DNA of 64,000 nucleotides from Ornithinimicrobium cavernae (GCF_003121625.1 NZ_QDDJ01000011.1:110954-174953), one strand, 5' to 3'; positions 25,912 to 35,493 are shown, counted from the first letter of the stretch. Notes: generated from the sequence alone by a model not told the origin. Translations and numbers: made by a program.

Positions 25912-26931
25912 CTACTCCCGTCCCGCCGAGATCCAGGTGGGGCCGGCGAACCCGAGGTTGCGGCCGCCCTGCACCCGGTCGGCGACGGCGTCGAGCCGGG
26001 TGAGGTGGTCCTCGGTCAGCTCGACGGCCAGCGCACCGGCGTTCTCCGCGACGCGCTCGGCGCGGCGTGTCCCCGGGATCGGCACGACGGGGATCCCGAG
26101 CCTGCGGCCCTGGGCGTAGAGCCACGCGAGGGCGACCTGCGCGGGTGTCGCGTCCACCTCGGTGGCCACGGACCGGACGACCTCCACGACCTGCTGGTTG
26201 GCCTCGAAGTGCTCCTCGAAGCGGGCCTGGCCGGCGCGCAGCGTGCCGGCCAGGGACTCCCGGGTGAGGGTCCCGGTGAGGAACCCGCGCCCCAGCGGGG
26301 AGTAGGGCACGAAGCCGGCGCCGACCTCGATGGCTGCCGGCACCACGTGCCGCTCGACGTCGCGGGACCAGAGGCTCCACTCGCTCTGCACCGCGGCGAT
26401 CGGGTGGACGGCAGCGGCGGCGCGCAGCTCCGGGCCGGTGACCTCCGACAGTCCCAGGTGGGCCACCTTGCCCTGCCGGACGAGCTCGGCCATGGCGCCG
26501 ACGGTCTCCTCGATCGGCCGGTCCAGCTCGCGGCGGTGCAGGTAGTACAGGTCGATGGTCTCGACGCCGAGGCGCCGCAGGGACGCCTCGCACGCTGCCT
26601 GGACGTAGGCGGCGTCGCCCCGGGTCGGGATGCCGTCGCCGACCGCACCGGTGATGCCGAACTTGGTGGCGATCTGCACCTCGTCCCGCCGGGTCGCCAG
26701 CACCTGCCCGAACATCTCCTCGTTGGTGCCCGGGGGGCCCTCGGTGCCGGGCCGCGGCTCGCCGTAGACGTCGGCGGTGTCCAGGAAGGTCACACCCAGG
26801 TCGATCGCGGCGTTGACCGTCGCGACAGCCTCCTGGGTCGTGGTGCCGCCGTAGGCAGCGGTCAGCCCCATCCCGCCCAGGCCGAGGGCACTGACGGTGA
26901 GGGTGTCGGACAGCACGGTGGTGGGGATCAC
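25912..26931 (-). CDS. Aldo/keto reductase
   Basis: 339-aa NADPH-dependent oxidoreductase with a (beta/alpha)8 barrel. The catalytic tetrad is visible: Asp and Tyr in LDTADVYGEP (about residues 50 and 55), Lys in IATKFGITG (about 89) and His in YLHRRELD (about 131). The C-terminal cofactor loop is VVPIPGTRRAERVAENAGAL. The GTG start at 26931 is 6 bases after CATACT on the coding strand, consistent with a leaderless transcript. Substrate unknown. Confidence 0.9.
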   Translation of the reverse strand: MIPTTVLSDTLTVSALGLGGMGLTAAYGGTTTQEAVATVNAAIDLGVTFLDTADVYGEPRPGTEGPPGTNEEMFGQVLATRRDEVQIATKFGITGAVGDGIPTRGDAAYVQAACEASLRRLGVETIDLYYLHRRELDRPIEETVGAMAELVRQGKVAHLGLSEVTGPELRAAAAVHPIAAVQSEWSLWSRDVERHVVPAAIEVGAGFVPYSPLGRGFLTGTLTRESLAGTLRAGQARFEEHFEANQQVVEVVRSVATEVDATPAQVALAWLYAQGRRLGIPVVPIPGTRRAERVAENAGALAVELTEDHLTRLDAVADRVQGGRNLGFAGPTWISAGRE

Positions 26932-26981
26932 CAGGCCAGTATGCCGAGCGCACGGGTCGGTCGTCTGCGTAGGGTGACCGC
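26932..26981. promoter_or_regulatory. Compact divergent promoter region (AKR / RNB nuclease)
   Basis: Only 50 bases separate two divergent starts. Rightward, TAGGGT (26970-26975) ends 6 bases before the ATG at 26982. Leftward, CATACT (complement of 26938-26943) ends 6 bases before the GTG at 26931. Both point to leaderless mRNAs; no -35 consensus is evident. The leftward box overlaps a GTATGCC heptamer. Confidence 0.55.
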
Positions 26982-28418
26982 ATGGCGCAGCGAGCGACGA
27001 GCATCCACTATGACCGCACGGAGCCGGACGGCGAGGCCCTCGAGCGGGCCTTCGCCGACATCCGCAGCCGGATGGAGGTGCGGCAGGAGTTCCCCGAGGC
27101 CGCGCTCGCCGAGGCCCGCGCGGCCGTCGACGGCCCGGACCTGCCCGACCGCGACGAGACGGCCGTGCCGTTCATCACGATCGACCCGCCCGGGTCGATG
27201 GACCTGGACCAGGCGATGCACATCGAGCGTGACGGGGAGGGCTACCGCATCCGCTACGCCATCGCCGACGTGCCGGCGTTCGTCACGCCGGGCGGCGCGC
27301 TGGACGCCGAGGTCCGGCTGCGCGGACAGACCATCTACTGCCCGGACACCCGGGTCCCGCTGCACCCCGCGGAGATCAGCGAGGGAGCGGCGAGCCTGCT
27401 CCCGGACACCCAGCGTCCCGCCTTCGTCTGGGACCTGCGCCTCACGCCCGAGGGGGTGCGGGACTCCGCCGAGCTCTACCGCGCCATGGTGCGGTCGGTG
27501 CGCCGTTACACCTACGAGGAGGTGCAGGGCCTGGTCGACAGCGGCGAGGCGGAGGAGACGCTGCTGCTGCTCAAGGAGGTGGGGGAGCGCCGGATCCGCC
27601 GCGAGTCCGAGCGGGGCGGGGCGAGCCTGCCGATGCCGGAGCAGGAGGTCCACGTCGACGAGGAGGGCCGCTACAGCCTGCAGCTGCGGCCGCTGCGCCC
27701 GTCCGAGGACTGGAACGCCCAGATCAGCCTGCTGACCGGCATCGTGGCGGCCGAGATCATGCTCGAAGGCAGGGTCGGGATCCTGCGGACGATGCCGCCG
27801 GCCCAGCAGCGCGACGTCGACCGGTTCCGCCGCCAGGTGCGGGCCCTCGGTGTGGAGTGGCCCCAGGAGATGGCCTACGGCGACTTCCTGCGCACCCTGG
27901 ACCGGACCGACCCCAAGCACCTGGCGATCATCAACGACGCGACGGCCCTGTTCCGGGGCGCCGGCTACGAGGCGTTCGACGGGGCAGCGCCGGAGCAGAC
28001 GGAACAGGCCGCGATCGCGGCGCCCTACACGCACGTGACGGCGCCGCTGCGCCGCCTGGTCGACCGGTTCGTGCTCGTCGTCTGCGAGGCGCTGACCCAG
28101 GGCCGCGAGGTGCCGGGCTGGGTGCGTGAGGCCCTGCCGACGCTGCCCGACCTCATGGACGCGTCGGGTCGGCTCGCCAAGGCGGTCGAGCGCGCCTGCA
28201 CCGACGCCACCGAGGCCGCGGTGCTGGCCCACCTGGTCGGCGAGCAGTTCGACGCTGTGGTTGTCGACGAGGCAGGTAAGGGCGGGTTCCAGATCCAGCT
28301 GACCGAGCCGGCGGTGAACGCCGTTGCCGAGGGCAGTGCCCAGCTGGGAGACGCCGTCCGGGTCGAGCTGGTCGAGGCCGAGATCGCGACGCAGACCGTG
28401 CGCTTCCGGATCGTCTGA
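26982..28418 (+). CDS. RNB-domain ribonuclease (RNase II/R family)
   Basis: 478-aa exoribonuclease-like protein. The RNB catalytic signature is TIDPPGSMDLDQAMHI (about residues 66-81), with the metal-binding Asp cluster, followed by RYAIADVPAFVTPGG. The RNB core continues to HVTAPLRRLVDRFV (about 352). It is shorter than E. coli RNase II and lacks an obvious N-terminal cold-shock domain; a short beta-rich tail replaces a full S1 domain. This reduced form is common in Actinobacteria. Predicted 3'-5' RNA degradation in the cytoplasm. Confidence 0.9.
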   Translation: MAQRATSIHYDRTEPDGEALERAFADIRSRMEVRQEFPEAALAEARAAVDGPDLPDRDETAVPFITIDPPGSMDLDQAMHIERDGEGYRIRYAIADVPAFVTPGGALDAEVRLRGQTIYCPDTRVPLHPAEISEGAASLLPDTQRPAFVWDLRLTPEGVRDSAELYRAMVRSVRRYTYEEVQGLVDSGEAEETLLLLKEVGERRIRRESERGGASLPMPEQEVHVDEEGRYSLQLRPLRPSEDWNAQISLLTGIVAAEIMLEGRVGILRTMPPAQQRDVDRFRRQVRALGVEWPQEMAYGDFLRTLDRTDPKHLAIINDATALFRGAGYEAFDGAAPEQTEQAAIAAPYTHVTAPLRRLVDRFVLVVCEALTQGREVPGWVREALPTLPDLMDASGRLAKAVERACTDATEAAVLAHLVGEQFDAVVVDEAGKGGFQIQLTEPAVNAVAEGSAQLGDAVRVELVEAEIATQTVRFRIV

Positions 28419-28425
28419 GCGGGCG

Positions 28426-28980
28426 TCAGCCCCGCAGGGTCGTCATGGCCCTGGTCGCCGCCTCCAACGAGTCGAACAGACCGGCCAGCTCCTGCGGGTG
28501 CCGGTCGGCGGGCGTGAAGGTCTCACCGTCGAAGTCGAGGAACGTGCTGAAGGCGACCTGGGCGCGGATGTCGTACATGTCGGCGTTCCCGACGACCAGG
28601 CGCCAGGACTCGACGACGCGGAAACCGGAGGCCGCGCCGTAGGAGACGAAGGCGACCGCCTTCCTCACCCACTCGGGGTAGATCACGTCGAACGCGTTCT
28701 TGAAGCCGCCCGGGATGCCGTGGTTGTACTCCGGGGTCACGAAGACGAACCCGTCGTAGGCGTCGATCTTCTGTCCCCACCGGGTGACCCGCTCATCGTC
28801 GTACTGTCGGTCCGCGGCGCCCGGGACCGTGGCGGAGGTGAGCACCGGCAGCTCGAACTCGCGCAGGTCGATCAGGTCGTAGGCCACGTCCCTCGCCCGG
28901 GCCTGCGCGTGGACCCAGCGGCCCACGTCGTCACCCTTGCGATCGTCGCGGACCGAGCCGATGATGATGCCGATGGTCAT
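28426..28980 (-). CDS. NADPH-dependent FMN reductase
   Basis: 184-aa flavodoxin-like reductase. The FMN phosphate loop is IIIGSVRDDRKGDDVGRW (residues 5-22), and VTPEYNHGIPGGFKNAFD (about 81-98) is the family motif of chromate/azo/quinone reductases. GAGGAG precedes the ATG at 28980. It ends 7 bases from the convergent RNB gene. Electron acceptor unknown. Confidence 0.9.
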   Translation of the reverse strand: MTIGIIIGSVRDDRKGDDVGRWVHAQARARDVAYDLIDLREFELPVLTSATVPGAADRQYDDERVTRWGQKIDAYDGFVFVTPEYNHGIPGGFKNAFDVIYPEWVRKAVAFVSYGAASGFRVVESWRLVVGNADMYDIRAQVAFSTFLDFDGETFTPADRHPQELAGLFDSLEAATRAMTTLRG

Positions 28981-29165
28981 GGTGCTCCTCGTTGTCGGGG
29001 ACGTCTCCGGCCCCATCCTGTCCCAGACGACGGGTGCGGTCGCGCCGGGGCCGTGCTGCACGGGATCCGGGGGCGAAGTTCGTCCAGGACGGTGATCGTC
29101 CGGGATGGCCCCTAGCGTGGGCCTCACCACACGGTCAACACCACACGGGGTAGAGGAGAGTTGGG

Positions 29166-29858
29166 ATGGACGTGATCCTGATGGCGGGGCTCTGGCTCGC
29201 CGGAGACATCTGGGACGAGGTCGCCGTGGGACTCAGGGACCGGGGCCACCGGGCTGTGCCGCTGACCCTGCCCGGTCAGGGCGACGGCAACGGGGAGGCC
29301 ACGCTCGAGGACCAGCTGGCCCACGCACTCGCGGCGGTCGACGCCGCGGAGGACCGGCCACTCGTGGTCGGCCACTCCGCGGCCTGCACCCTGGCCTGGC
29401 TGGTGGCCGACCGGCGGCCCGAGGCCGTCGCGGCGGTCGGGCTGATCGGCGGGTTCCCGGCCACGGGGGCCACGACCTACGCCGACTTCTTCGAACCGGT
29501 CCAGGGAGCCATGGCGTTCCCCGGCTGGGCGGCGTTCGAGGGACCCGACTCGGCCGACCTCGACGAGGCGACGAGGGCGGCGCTGGCCGAGGAGATGATC
29601 CCGGTCCCGGTCGGGGTGAGCCGGGCCGTGGTCGACTACCACGACGAGCGACGCCGGGAGCTGCCCACCGTGCTGATCTGTCCGGAGTTCTCACCGGAGG
29701 ACGCCCGGGAGTGGATCGCCTCCGGGGACCTGCCCGAGCTCGCGGCGGCGTCCGACCTGTCGTTCGTGGACATCCCGACCGGCCACTGGCCGATGGTCAG
29801 TGCGCCCAGCCAGCTGGCCGGCATACTGGCCGATCTGGCGGACCAGCATGCCGGGTGA
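29166..29858 (+). CDS. Small alpha/beta hydrolase
   Basis: 230-aa alpha/beta-hydrolase-fold protein. The nucleophile Ser is in VVGHSAACTLAW (about residue 68) and the catalytic His in IPTGHWPMVSAP (about 205). An acidic residue in the ICPEFSPEDAREW segment may complete the triad. No signal peptide. Substrate unknown; the cap region is short. It is followed directly by a DUF664 remnant and the RNase P RNA gene. Confidence 0.82.
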   Translation: MDVILMAGLWLAGDIWDEVAVGLRDRGHRAVPLTLPGQGDGNGEATLEDQLAHALAAVDAAEDRPLVVGHSAACTLAWLVADRRPEAVAAVGLIGGFPATGATTYADFFEPVQGAMAFPGWAAFEGPDSADLDEATRAALAEEMIPVPVGVSRAVVDYHDERRRELPTVLICPEFSPEDAREWIASGDLPELAAASDLSFVDIPTGHWPMVSAPSQLAGILADLADQHAG

Positions 29859-29872
29859 GACCGACGACGTGA

Positions 29873-30085
29873 CGGTACCGGACGGCAGGGTGGCGGTGCC
29901 TGTATCTGGCGGAGGTCGCCCGAGCCGATGCCGCGATGGCTGCGCTGTCCGCGCTCGATGACGTGGGACTGGGTCACGGTCAGCCCCTCGGGCACATGCT
30001 GATCAAGATGATCGACGAGTACGCCCTCCACGCCGGACAGGCGCACATGCTCCGTTTCGCCGCACTCGGACGGATGCAGCGCTGA
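29873..30085 (+). pseudogene. Truncated DUF664/DinB-like remnant
   Basis: An open stretch of about 70 codons after a TGA at 29870 translates as the C-terminal half of a DUF664 (DinB superfamily) protein: WRCLYLAEVARADAAMAAL, then a helix with HMLIKMIDEYALHAGQAHML. The N-terminal half and any plausible start are missing, so I read it as a broken gene. It ends 41 bases before RNase P RNA. Confidence 0.7.
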
Positions 30086-30126
30086 CGTGGCCGGATCCGG
30101 CCCCTGGCCACGTAGACTGTCCTGTT

Positions 30127-30511
30127 GGATGAGTCGGTCAGGCGGCCGCGTCGAGCCCTTCGGGGACTCGCCGAGGAACGTCCGGGCTCCACAGGGCACG
30201 GTGGTGGCTAACGGCCACCCGGGGTGACCCGCGGGACAGTGCCACAGAAAGCAGACCGCCTCCGGCTCCGGCCGGGGGTAAGGGTGAAAGGGTGGTGTAA
30301 GAGACCACCAGCGTGCCGGGTGACCGGCGCGGCTAGGTAAACCCCACCGGGAGCAAGGTCAGACAGCACGCGTCTGAGGGCGGCCCGCCCGAGTGTGCGG
30401 GTAGACCGCTGGAGGTGGCTGGCAACAGTCACCCGAGATGGATGGTCGCCACCGTCGCAGTGCCGGTAACGGCGCGGCGGGACAGGACCCGGCGTATCGA
30501 CCGACTCATCC
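30127..30511 (+). ncRNA. rnpB: RNase P RNA (bacterial class A)
   Basis: The 5' GGATGAGTCGGTC pairs with the 3' GACCGACTCATCC (helix P1). Conserved core segments are present: GAGGAACGTCCGGGCTCCAC, ACAGAAAGCAGACCGCC, AAGGGTGAAAGGGTGG, AGAGACCACCAG, and near the 3' end CAAACCC-type GTAAACCCCACC. Length is about 385 bases. TAGACT at 30113-30118 is a good -10 box for a start near 30127. It is the ribozyme that removes tRNA 5' leaders. Confidence 0.97.
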
Positions 30512-30594
30512 ACCACACCCCGGCCTGTGCTGTCGCACGGCGGAACCGGCCGTTCTGCCGTGCCAGACCGTGCCGAACGGTGTAGACACGTGGC

Positions 30595-31113
30595 ATGTCC
30601 GAGATGTCGACGCTGGTAGATGTGCGCCCGGTGAGCAAGGGCCCCCGGCCGCTCCTGTGGCGCAGGACCGGCTTCTTCCTGATGCTCCTCGTCGTGCTCG
30701 CGGGGCTCTTCGGGTTCCTCGGTGACCGGGTGGGCGTGGTCGAGGGGAACGCGCCGGAGGGTCACCACCTCCGGCTGGAGTACGCCGCCTCCGCGCGACC
30801 CGGACTTGACGTGCCGTTCGAGGTCACGCTGACCAACCCCGAGGGCCTCGATCCGGAGGTCACCCTGGCGCTGACCGGGGAGTACCTGGACATCTACGAG
30901 ACCCAGGCCTGGTACCCGGCCGCCTCCGAGGAGAAGCGCGACGGCGAGTGGCTCTACCTCACCTTCGCCACCGAGGGCCAGCCCGTCATGGTCATCGACT
31001 TCGACGCCTACATCCAGCCCACGTCGCGGGGCATCCACGACGGCGAGATCGCCCTGGTGGTGGACGGCACGCCGGTGGATCCGCTGTCGTTCCGCACAGT
31101 CCTGTTCCCGTGA
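30595..31113 (+). CDS. Membrane-anchored protein of unknown function
   Basis: 172-aa protein. One N-terminal membrane segment (about residues 24-43, TGFFLMLLVVLAGLFGFLGD) follows a basic stretch, so the remaining beta-rich domain should lie outside the cell, tethered. That domain has an immunoglobulin-like or DUF4352-like pattern (FEVTLTNPEGLDPEVTLAL) but I cannot assign a family firmly. It is 37 bases upstream of a DUF421 membrane protein and both may be one unit. Confidence 0.75.
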   Translation: MSEMSTLVDVRPVSKGPRPLLWRRTGFFLMLLVVLAGLFGFLGDRVGVVEGNAPEGHHLRLEYAASARPGLDVPFEVTLTNPEGLDPEVTLALTGEYLDIYETQAWYPAASEEKRDGEWLYLTFATEGQPVMVIDFDAYIQPTSRGIHDGEIALVVDGTPVDPLSFRTVLFP

Positions 31114-31150
31114 CCGCACCGCGGTCGCTCAACCCACGTCTGGAGGCTCC

Positions 31151-31630
31151 ATGGACATCGTCATCCGCGCGGCTGTGGTGTTCCTGTTCCTGTGGTTCAT
31201 CACCCGCCTGGCGGGTCGGTCGACCCTGGGCGAGCTCAGCTCCTTCGAGCTGATCCTCTTCATCACGATGGGAGACCTGGTCGCCGAGGGTGTCGTCCAG
31301 CAGGACTACTCGACCACGGCGGCCGTCCTCGCGGTCGGCACCTTCACAGTCCTCACCATCGCGATCTCCTGGGTGAACTCACGCTGGCGACGACCCGCGG
31401 TCATGACCCACGGCGTGCCCGTGGTCGTGGCCACGGACGGGCAGGTGCTGCACGACGTCCTGCACCGGGAACGTCTCGGGCTCGACGACCTTCTCGCCGC
31501 GGCGCGAGGCCAGGGCATCGAGCGGGTAGCCGAGATACGCCTGGCCATCCTGGAGGCCAACGGTCAGCTCTCGTTCTTCACCGGCGACCAGGGCTCGGCG
31601 GGGGCCAACGAGAAGCCCTCGGTCGGCTGA
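31151..31630 (+). CDS. DUF421/YetF-family membrane protein
   Basis: 159-aa protein with two or three N-terminal membrane segments (from residue 5, AAVVFLFLWFITRLAG, then LILFITMGDLVAEGVV and AVGTFTVLTIAISWV) followed by a cytoplasmic DUF421 domain. The family motif LGELSSFELILFITMGDL is clear. GGAGG lies close upstream of the ATG. Function unknown; YetF homologues of Bacillus affect spore and stress physiology. Confidence 0.85.
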   Translation: MDIVIRAAVVFLFLWFITRLAGRSTLGELSSFELILFITMGDLVAEGVVQQDYSTTAAVLAVGTFTVLTIAISWVNSRWRRPAVMTHGVPVVVATDGQVLHDVLHRERLGLDDLLAAARGQGIERVAEIRLAILEANGQLSFFTGDQGSAGANEKPSVG

Positions 31631-31818
31631 TCCCGGACCATCACGACCTCCGGGGCTGCGCCGCCAAGAACCTGCGGAGCGCGGCCCGCGCCCGCGCGCA
31701 CGCGCGCCTTCGGTAACACGTGGGCCTCTGCCGTCATGGGGGTCCCCCCACCATTCGGGGCCCCTCGCGGTCGCTAACGTTTTGGGCCGTCCAGTCCTCA
31801 ACCCCTCAGGGAGCAGGC

Positions 31819-33150
31819 ATGGCTCTGGTCGTTCAGAAGTACGGTGGGTCCTCGGTGGCCGACGCGGACGGGCTCGCCCGGGTGGCTCGTCGGATCGTCG
31901 CCACCCGACAGGCCGGCCACGACGTAGCGGTCGTGGTCTCGGCGATGGGAGACACCACCGACGACCTCCTCGAACTCACCCGGGAGATCACCCCGGAACC
32001 GACCGCCCGTGAGCTCGACATGCTGCTCACCGCCGGTGAGCGGATCTCGATGGCACTGCTGGCCATGGCCATGCACGAGCTCGGGCACCCGGCCATCTCC
32101 TTCACCGGGGTCCAGGCGGGTCTGCGCACGAACGACGAGTTCGGCAGGGCCCGCATCCTCGAGGTCACCCCGGGCCGCATCCGACAGACGCTCGCTGACG
32201 GGGCCGTGGCCATCGTCGCCGGCTTCCAGGGCGGATCCGTCGACGACGACGCCACGACCCTCGGTCGCGGCGGCTCGGACACCACGGCCGTCGCGCTGGC
32301 GGCGGCCCTGGACGCGGACGTGTGCGAGGTGCTGACCGACGTCGACGGGCTCTTCTCAGCTGACCCCAGGGTGGTGCCCAGAGCGCGGCAGCAGCCACTG
32401 CTGTCCACCGAGGAGGCCCTGGAACTGTCCGCGCACGGCGCCAAGATCCTGCACCTGCGGTCGATCGAGTTCGCCCGGCGCTACCACGTGCCGCTCCACG
32501 TCCGCTCCAGCTTCACCGACCGGCCGGGCACCTGGGTGACGGACGACCACCGGGTCGTCCCACCAGGGCCGGCACCCCACAAGAACCAGGAGGATCCCAT
32601 GGAGGAACCGCTCGTTCGCGGCCTGGCTCATAGCCACGACCAGGCCAAGGTCACCGTCGTCAACGTGCCCGACGTCCCGGGCCGTGCCGCCGCCATCTTC
32701 GCCGTGATCACCAACACGGTCGACACGCTCGACATGATCGGGCAGACCCACACCGCCAGCGACACGGGCGTGATCGACTTCTCCTTCGCCCTCCCGGTGG
32801 AGGACGCCCACAAGGCGGTCGCAGCGCTCGGTCAGCAGCAGGAGGAGCTCGGCTTCAGCCGCGTCTCGCTCGATGCCGATGTCGGCAAGCTGTCCGTCGT
32901 CGGTGCGGGGATGCGCTCGTCTCCACAGGTCCCCGCCACTCTCTTCACCGCGCTGTCGTCGGCGGGCATCACCGTGCACCTCATCTCGACGTCCGAGATC
33001 CGGCTCTCGGTGGTCGTCGAGGCCAGCCAGCTCGAGCGTGCCACCCAGGCGGTGCACAGTGCGTTCGGCCTGGATGTCGAGCTCGGTTCGGACGGACTGC
33101 CGACGGACGGGAGCCCGTTGGCCCTCGCGCACGCCGGGAGCGGCCGATGA
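31819..33150 (+). CDS. lysC: Aspartokinase heading the ectoine operon
   Basis: 443-aa aspartate kinase making aspartyl phosphate, the first step toward aspartate semialdehyde. The ATP-binding start is [15 protein letters not shown] (residues 4-18); the catalytic core includes [14 protein letters not shown], and [16 protein letters not shown] follows at about 153-168. Two C-terminal ACT domains begin near 275. It overlaps ectA by ATGA, so it should feed ectoine synthesis. The ACT region differs from the usual lysine/threonine pocket ([15 protein letters not shown] where housekeeping enzymes have GAGMKSHPGVTAEF), which may mean relaxed feedback control. CAGGGAG precedes the ATG. TAACGT at 31775-31780 is a possible -10 box. 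Confidence 0.93.
   Translation: MALVVQKYGGSSVADADGLARVARRIVATRQAGHDVAVVVSAMGDTTDDLLELTREITPEPTARELDMLLTAGERISMALLAMAMHELGHPAISFTGVQAGLRTNDEFGRARILEVTPGRIRQTLADGAVAIVAGFQGGSVDDDATTLGRGGSDTTAVALAAALDADVCEVLTDVDGLFSADPRVVPRARQQPLLSTEEALELSAHGAKILHLRSIEFARRYHVPLHVRSSFTDRPGTWVTDDHRVVPPGPAPHKNQEDPMEEPLVRGLAHSHDQAKVTVVNVPDVPGRAAAIFAVITNTVDTLDMIGQTHTASDTGVIDFSFALPVEDAHKAVAALGQQQEELGFSRVSLDADVGKLSVVGAGMRSSPQVPATLFTALSSAGITVHLISTSEIRLSVVVEASQLERATQAVHSAFGLDVELGSDGLPTDGSPLALAHAGSGR
32588..32601 (+). promoter_or_regulatory. Internal ribosome-binding site for an aspartokinase beta subunit
   Basis: AGGAGG (32588-32593) lies 5 bases before an in-frame ATG at 32599 (codon 261). Starting there gives a 183-aa ACT-domain protein equal to the beta subunit. 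Corynebacterium and Bacillus aspartokinases use such an internal start to make alpha2-beta2 enzymes. Confidence 0.75.
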
Positions 33151-33710
33151 GCACCGCAACGACCACCCTGCAGACACAGCTCAGGCACCCCACCATCGAG
33201 GACGGCGCCACGATGTGGCGCATCGCCCGGGACTCGATCAGGCTCGACCTGAACACGCCGTACGCCTACATCCTGTGGGCCCGCGACTTCCACGCCACCT
33301 CCCTCGTCCTGGAGGTGGACGGGCAGGTCGGTGGGTTCGTCACCGGATACCGCCGGCCCGAGGCCTGCGAGACGCTGATGATCTGGCAGGTCGCCGTCGA
33401 CGAGGCGCACCGCGGGTGCGGCCTGGCAGGGCAGCTGCTGGATGAGGTCGTCAGACGCAGCGGTGTCTCCTCCCTGGAGACGACGATCACCGCTGACAAC
33501 CCGGCCTCGCAGCGGCTCTTCGCGGCCTTCGCCGAACGGCACAGGGCGACGCACACCGTGACGGACCTGTTCACCGAGGAGCACTTCCCACCCGGCCAGG
33601 ACTGGGACGCGGAGCTGCTCCACCGGATCAGCCCCTTACGCGGGACCGGCCGTTCCCACACCACGGCCCAGCACCAGGACACACCGCACCGAGCAGAGGA
33701 GCTCTCGTGA
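33147..33710 (+). CDS. ectA: L-2,4-diaminobutyrate N-gamma-acetyltransferase
   Basis: 187-aa GNAT acetyltransferase, second dedicated step of ectoine synthesis. The acetyl-CoA loop region is [20 protein letters not shown] (about 80-99), with R/Q-x-x-G-x-G/A reading RGCGLA. The typical EctA segment [19 protein letters not shown] follows at about 111. The 20-30 residue tail ([15 protein letters not shown]) is polar and probably flexible. It overlaps both neighbours (ATGA with lysC, GTGA with ectB). Confidence 0.93.
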   Translation: MSTATTTLQTQLRHPTIEDGATMWRIARDSIRLDLNTPYAYILWARDFHATSLVLEVDGQVGGFVTGYRRPEACETLMIWQVAVDEAHRGCGLAGQLLDEVVRRSGVSSLETTITADNPASQRLFAAFAERHRATHTVTDLFTEEHFPPGQDWDAELLHRISPLRGTGRSHTTAQHQDTPHRAEELS

Positions 33711-34969
33711 CCGACACCAGCATCTTCGAACGACGCGAGTCCACCGTCCGCAGCTACTGCCGCAACTGGCCGGTGGTCTTCGAGAAGGCCTCCGGCGCCG
33801 AACAGGTCACCGAGACAGGGGAGCGGTACCTGGACTTCTTCGCCGGCGCCGGCGCGCTGAACTACGGCCACAACCACCCGGTGCTCAAGCAGGCGCTGAC
33901 GGACTACCTCGCAGAGGACAACGTCATCCACTCCCTGGACATGTACACCGTCGCCAAGCGGGAGTTCCTCGAGACCTTCGAGGCGACGGTGCTCGCGCCC
34001 CGCGGCCTGGACTACCGGATCCAGCTGCCCGGTCCGACCGGCACGAACGCGGTGGAGACGGCGCTGAAGATCGCACGCAAGGCAACGGGACGGACCGATG
34101 TCGTCTCGTTCACCAACGCCTTCCACGGCATGACCCTCGGTTCGCTCGCCGTGACGGGGAACTCGATGAAGCGGGCCGGTGCGGGGACTCCGCTGTATCA
34201 CTCCTCGACCGCCCCCTACGACGACTACCTGGACGGCTCGACGCCGGACTTCGGCTGGTTGGAGCGGGTCTGGGCGGACAGCGGCTCCGGGCTCGCACTG
34301 CCCGCCGCGGTCATCGTGGAGACGGTCCAGGGCGAAGGTGGCCTCAACGCCGCCCGCACGGAGTGGCTGCGCGCGCTGTCCGAGCTGTGCGACCGGTCCG
34401 GGGTGCTCCTCATCGTGGACGATGTCCAGGCTGGCTGCGGCCGGACCGGGCGGTTCTTCTCCTTCGAGGAGGCCGGGATCGTGCCAGACATCGTGTGCCT
34501 GTCCAAGTCCCTCTCGGGGCTGGGGCTGCCCTTCTCGGCCACCCTGCTACGGCCCACCCTCGACCTGTGGGAGCCCGGTGAGCACAACGGGACCTTCCGT
34601 GGCTTCAACCCTGCGTTCGTGACCGCGACCGCGGCACTGCGCCAGTTCTGGGTTGATGACACCTTCGCTGCCCAGGTCCGTGAGCGGTCCGCCGAGCTGC
34701 GGTCGGGCCTGGAGGAGATCGCCGCCCTGGTGCCCGGCGCCGCGTACCGAGGTCGCGGCCTGCTGGCCGGGGTCAGGTTCGAGGATCCCGAGCTGGCGGG
34801 CCGGGTCGCCACTGAGGCGTTCCGACGCCACCTCCTGGTGGAGACCTCCGGTGCGGACAGCGAGGTCGTCAAGGTCATGCCCCCGCTGACCATCTCGGCC
34901 GCGGAGCTGCAGCACGGGCTGGATATCCTCCGCGAGGCGACCACCAGCACTGCCGCCGCGGCTGCCTGA
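33707..34969 (+). CDS. ectB: L-2,4-diaminobutyrate:2-oxoglutarate transaminase
   Basis: 420-aa class III aminotransferase turning aspartate semialdehyde into diaminobutyrate. Family start: ESTVRSYCRNWPVVF (residues 9-23). The PLP contacts are in GPTGTNAVETALKIAR (about 108), the Asp in LLIVDDVQAGCGRTG (about 235) and the PLP lysine in IVCLSKSLSGLGLP (about 265). GTG start overlapping the ectA stop. Confidence 0.95.
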   Translation: MTDTSIFERRESTVRSYCRNWPVVFEKASGAEQVTETGERYLDFFAGAGALNYGHNHPVLKQALTDYLAEDNVIHSLDMYTVAKREFLETFEATVLAPRGLDYRIQLPGPTGTNAVETALKIARKATGRTDVVSFTNAFHGMTLGSLAVTGNSMKRAGAGTPLYHSSTAPYDDYLDGSTPDFGWLERVWADSGSGLALPAAVIVETVQGEGGLNAARTEWLRALSELCDRSGVLLIVDDVQAGCGRTGRFFSFEEAGIVPDIVCLSKSLSGLGLPFSATLLRPTLDLWEPGEHNGTFRGFNPAFVTATAALRQFWVDDTFAAQVRERSAELRSGLEEIAALVPGAAYRGRGLLAGVRFEDPELAGRVATEAFRRHLLVETSGADSEVVKVMPPLTISAAELQHGLDILREATTSTAAAAA

Positions 34970-35014
34970 GCCACGGTCGGCGACCCACCCACCATCTGAC
35001 GAGAGGACCCAGAG

Positions 35015-35416
35015 ATGAAGGTCATCAACCTGCACGACCTGGACGGCACCGACAACGACGTGGATCACGGCAACTGGCGCAGCCGGCGCTTCGTGCTGGC
35101 GCGCGACGGCGTCGGGTTCTCCTTCCACGACACCGTGCTCCGTGCCGGGACCGAGACGGAGATGTGGTACGCCAACCACATCGAGTGCGTCTACGTGTAT
35201 GCCGGTAAGGGCACGCTGGTCAACCGGGAGACAGGGGAGGAGCACCCGTTGGCGCCCGGCACGATGTACCTTCTCGACGGCAACGAGCGACACACCGTGC
35301 GTGTCGAGGAGGACATCCACTGTGCCTGCGTGTTCAACCCGCCGGTCACCGGCCGGGAGGTGCACGACGAGCACGGTGTGTACCCCCTGCTGACCGAGGA
35401 GACCAGCCCGGCCTGA
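35015..35416 (+). CDS. ectC: L-ectoine synthase
   Basis: 133-aa cupin enzyme that cyclises N-gamma-acetyl-diaminobutyrate to ectoine. Cupin iron ligands are visible as Glu in [13 protein letters not shown] (about residue 57), Tyr in [10 protein letters not shown] (about 85) and His in [13 protein letters not shown] (about 93). The N-terminus [20 protein letters not shown] matches the family. A purine-rich GAGAGGA lies upstream of the ATG. Ectoine is a compatible solute, so the operon should be induced by salt or heat, though no operator is recognisable. Confidence 0.96.
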   Translation: MKVINLHDLDGTDNDVDHGNWRSRRFVLARDGVGFSFHDTVLRAGTETEMWYANHIECVYVYAGKGTLVNRETGEEHPLAPGTMYLLDGNERHTVRVEEDIHCACVFNPPVTGREVHDEHGVYPLLTEETSPA

Positions 35417-35493
35417 CCCGCCCGCACGCCGGGCCCCGCACGATCCTGACCAGAGATCCCGATGTCACATCACGACCCGACAAAAGGATACTG

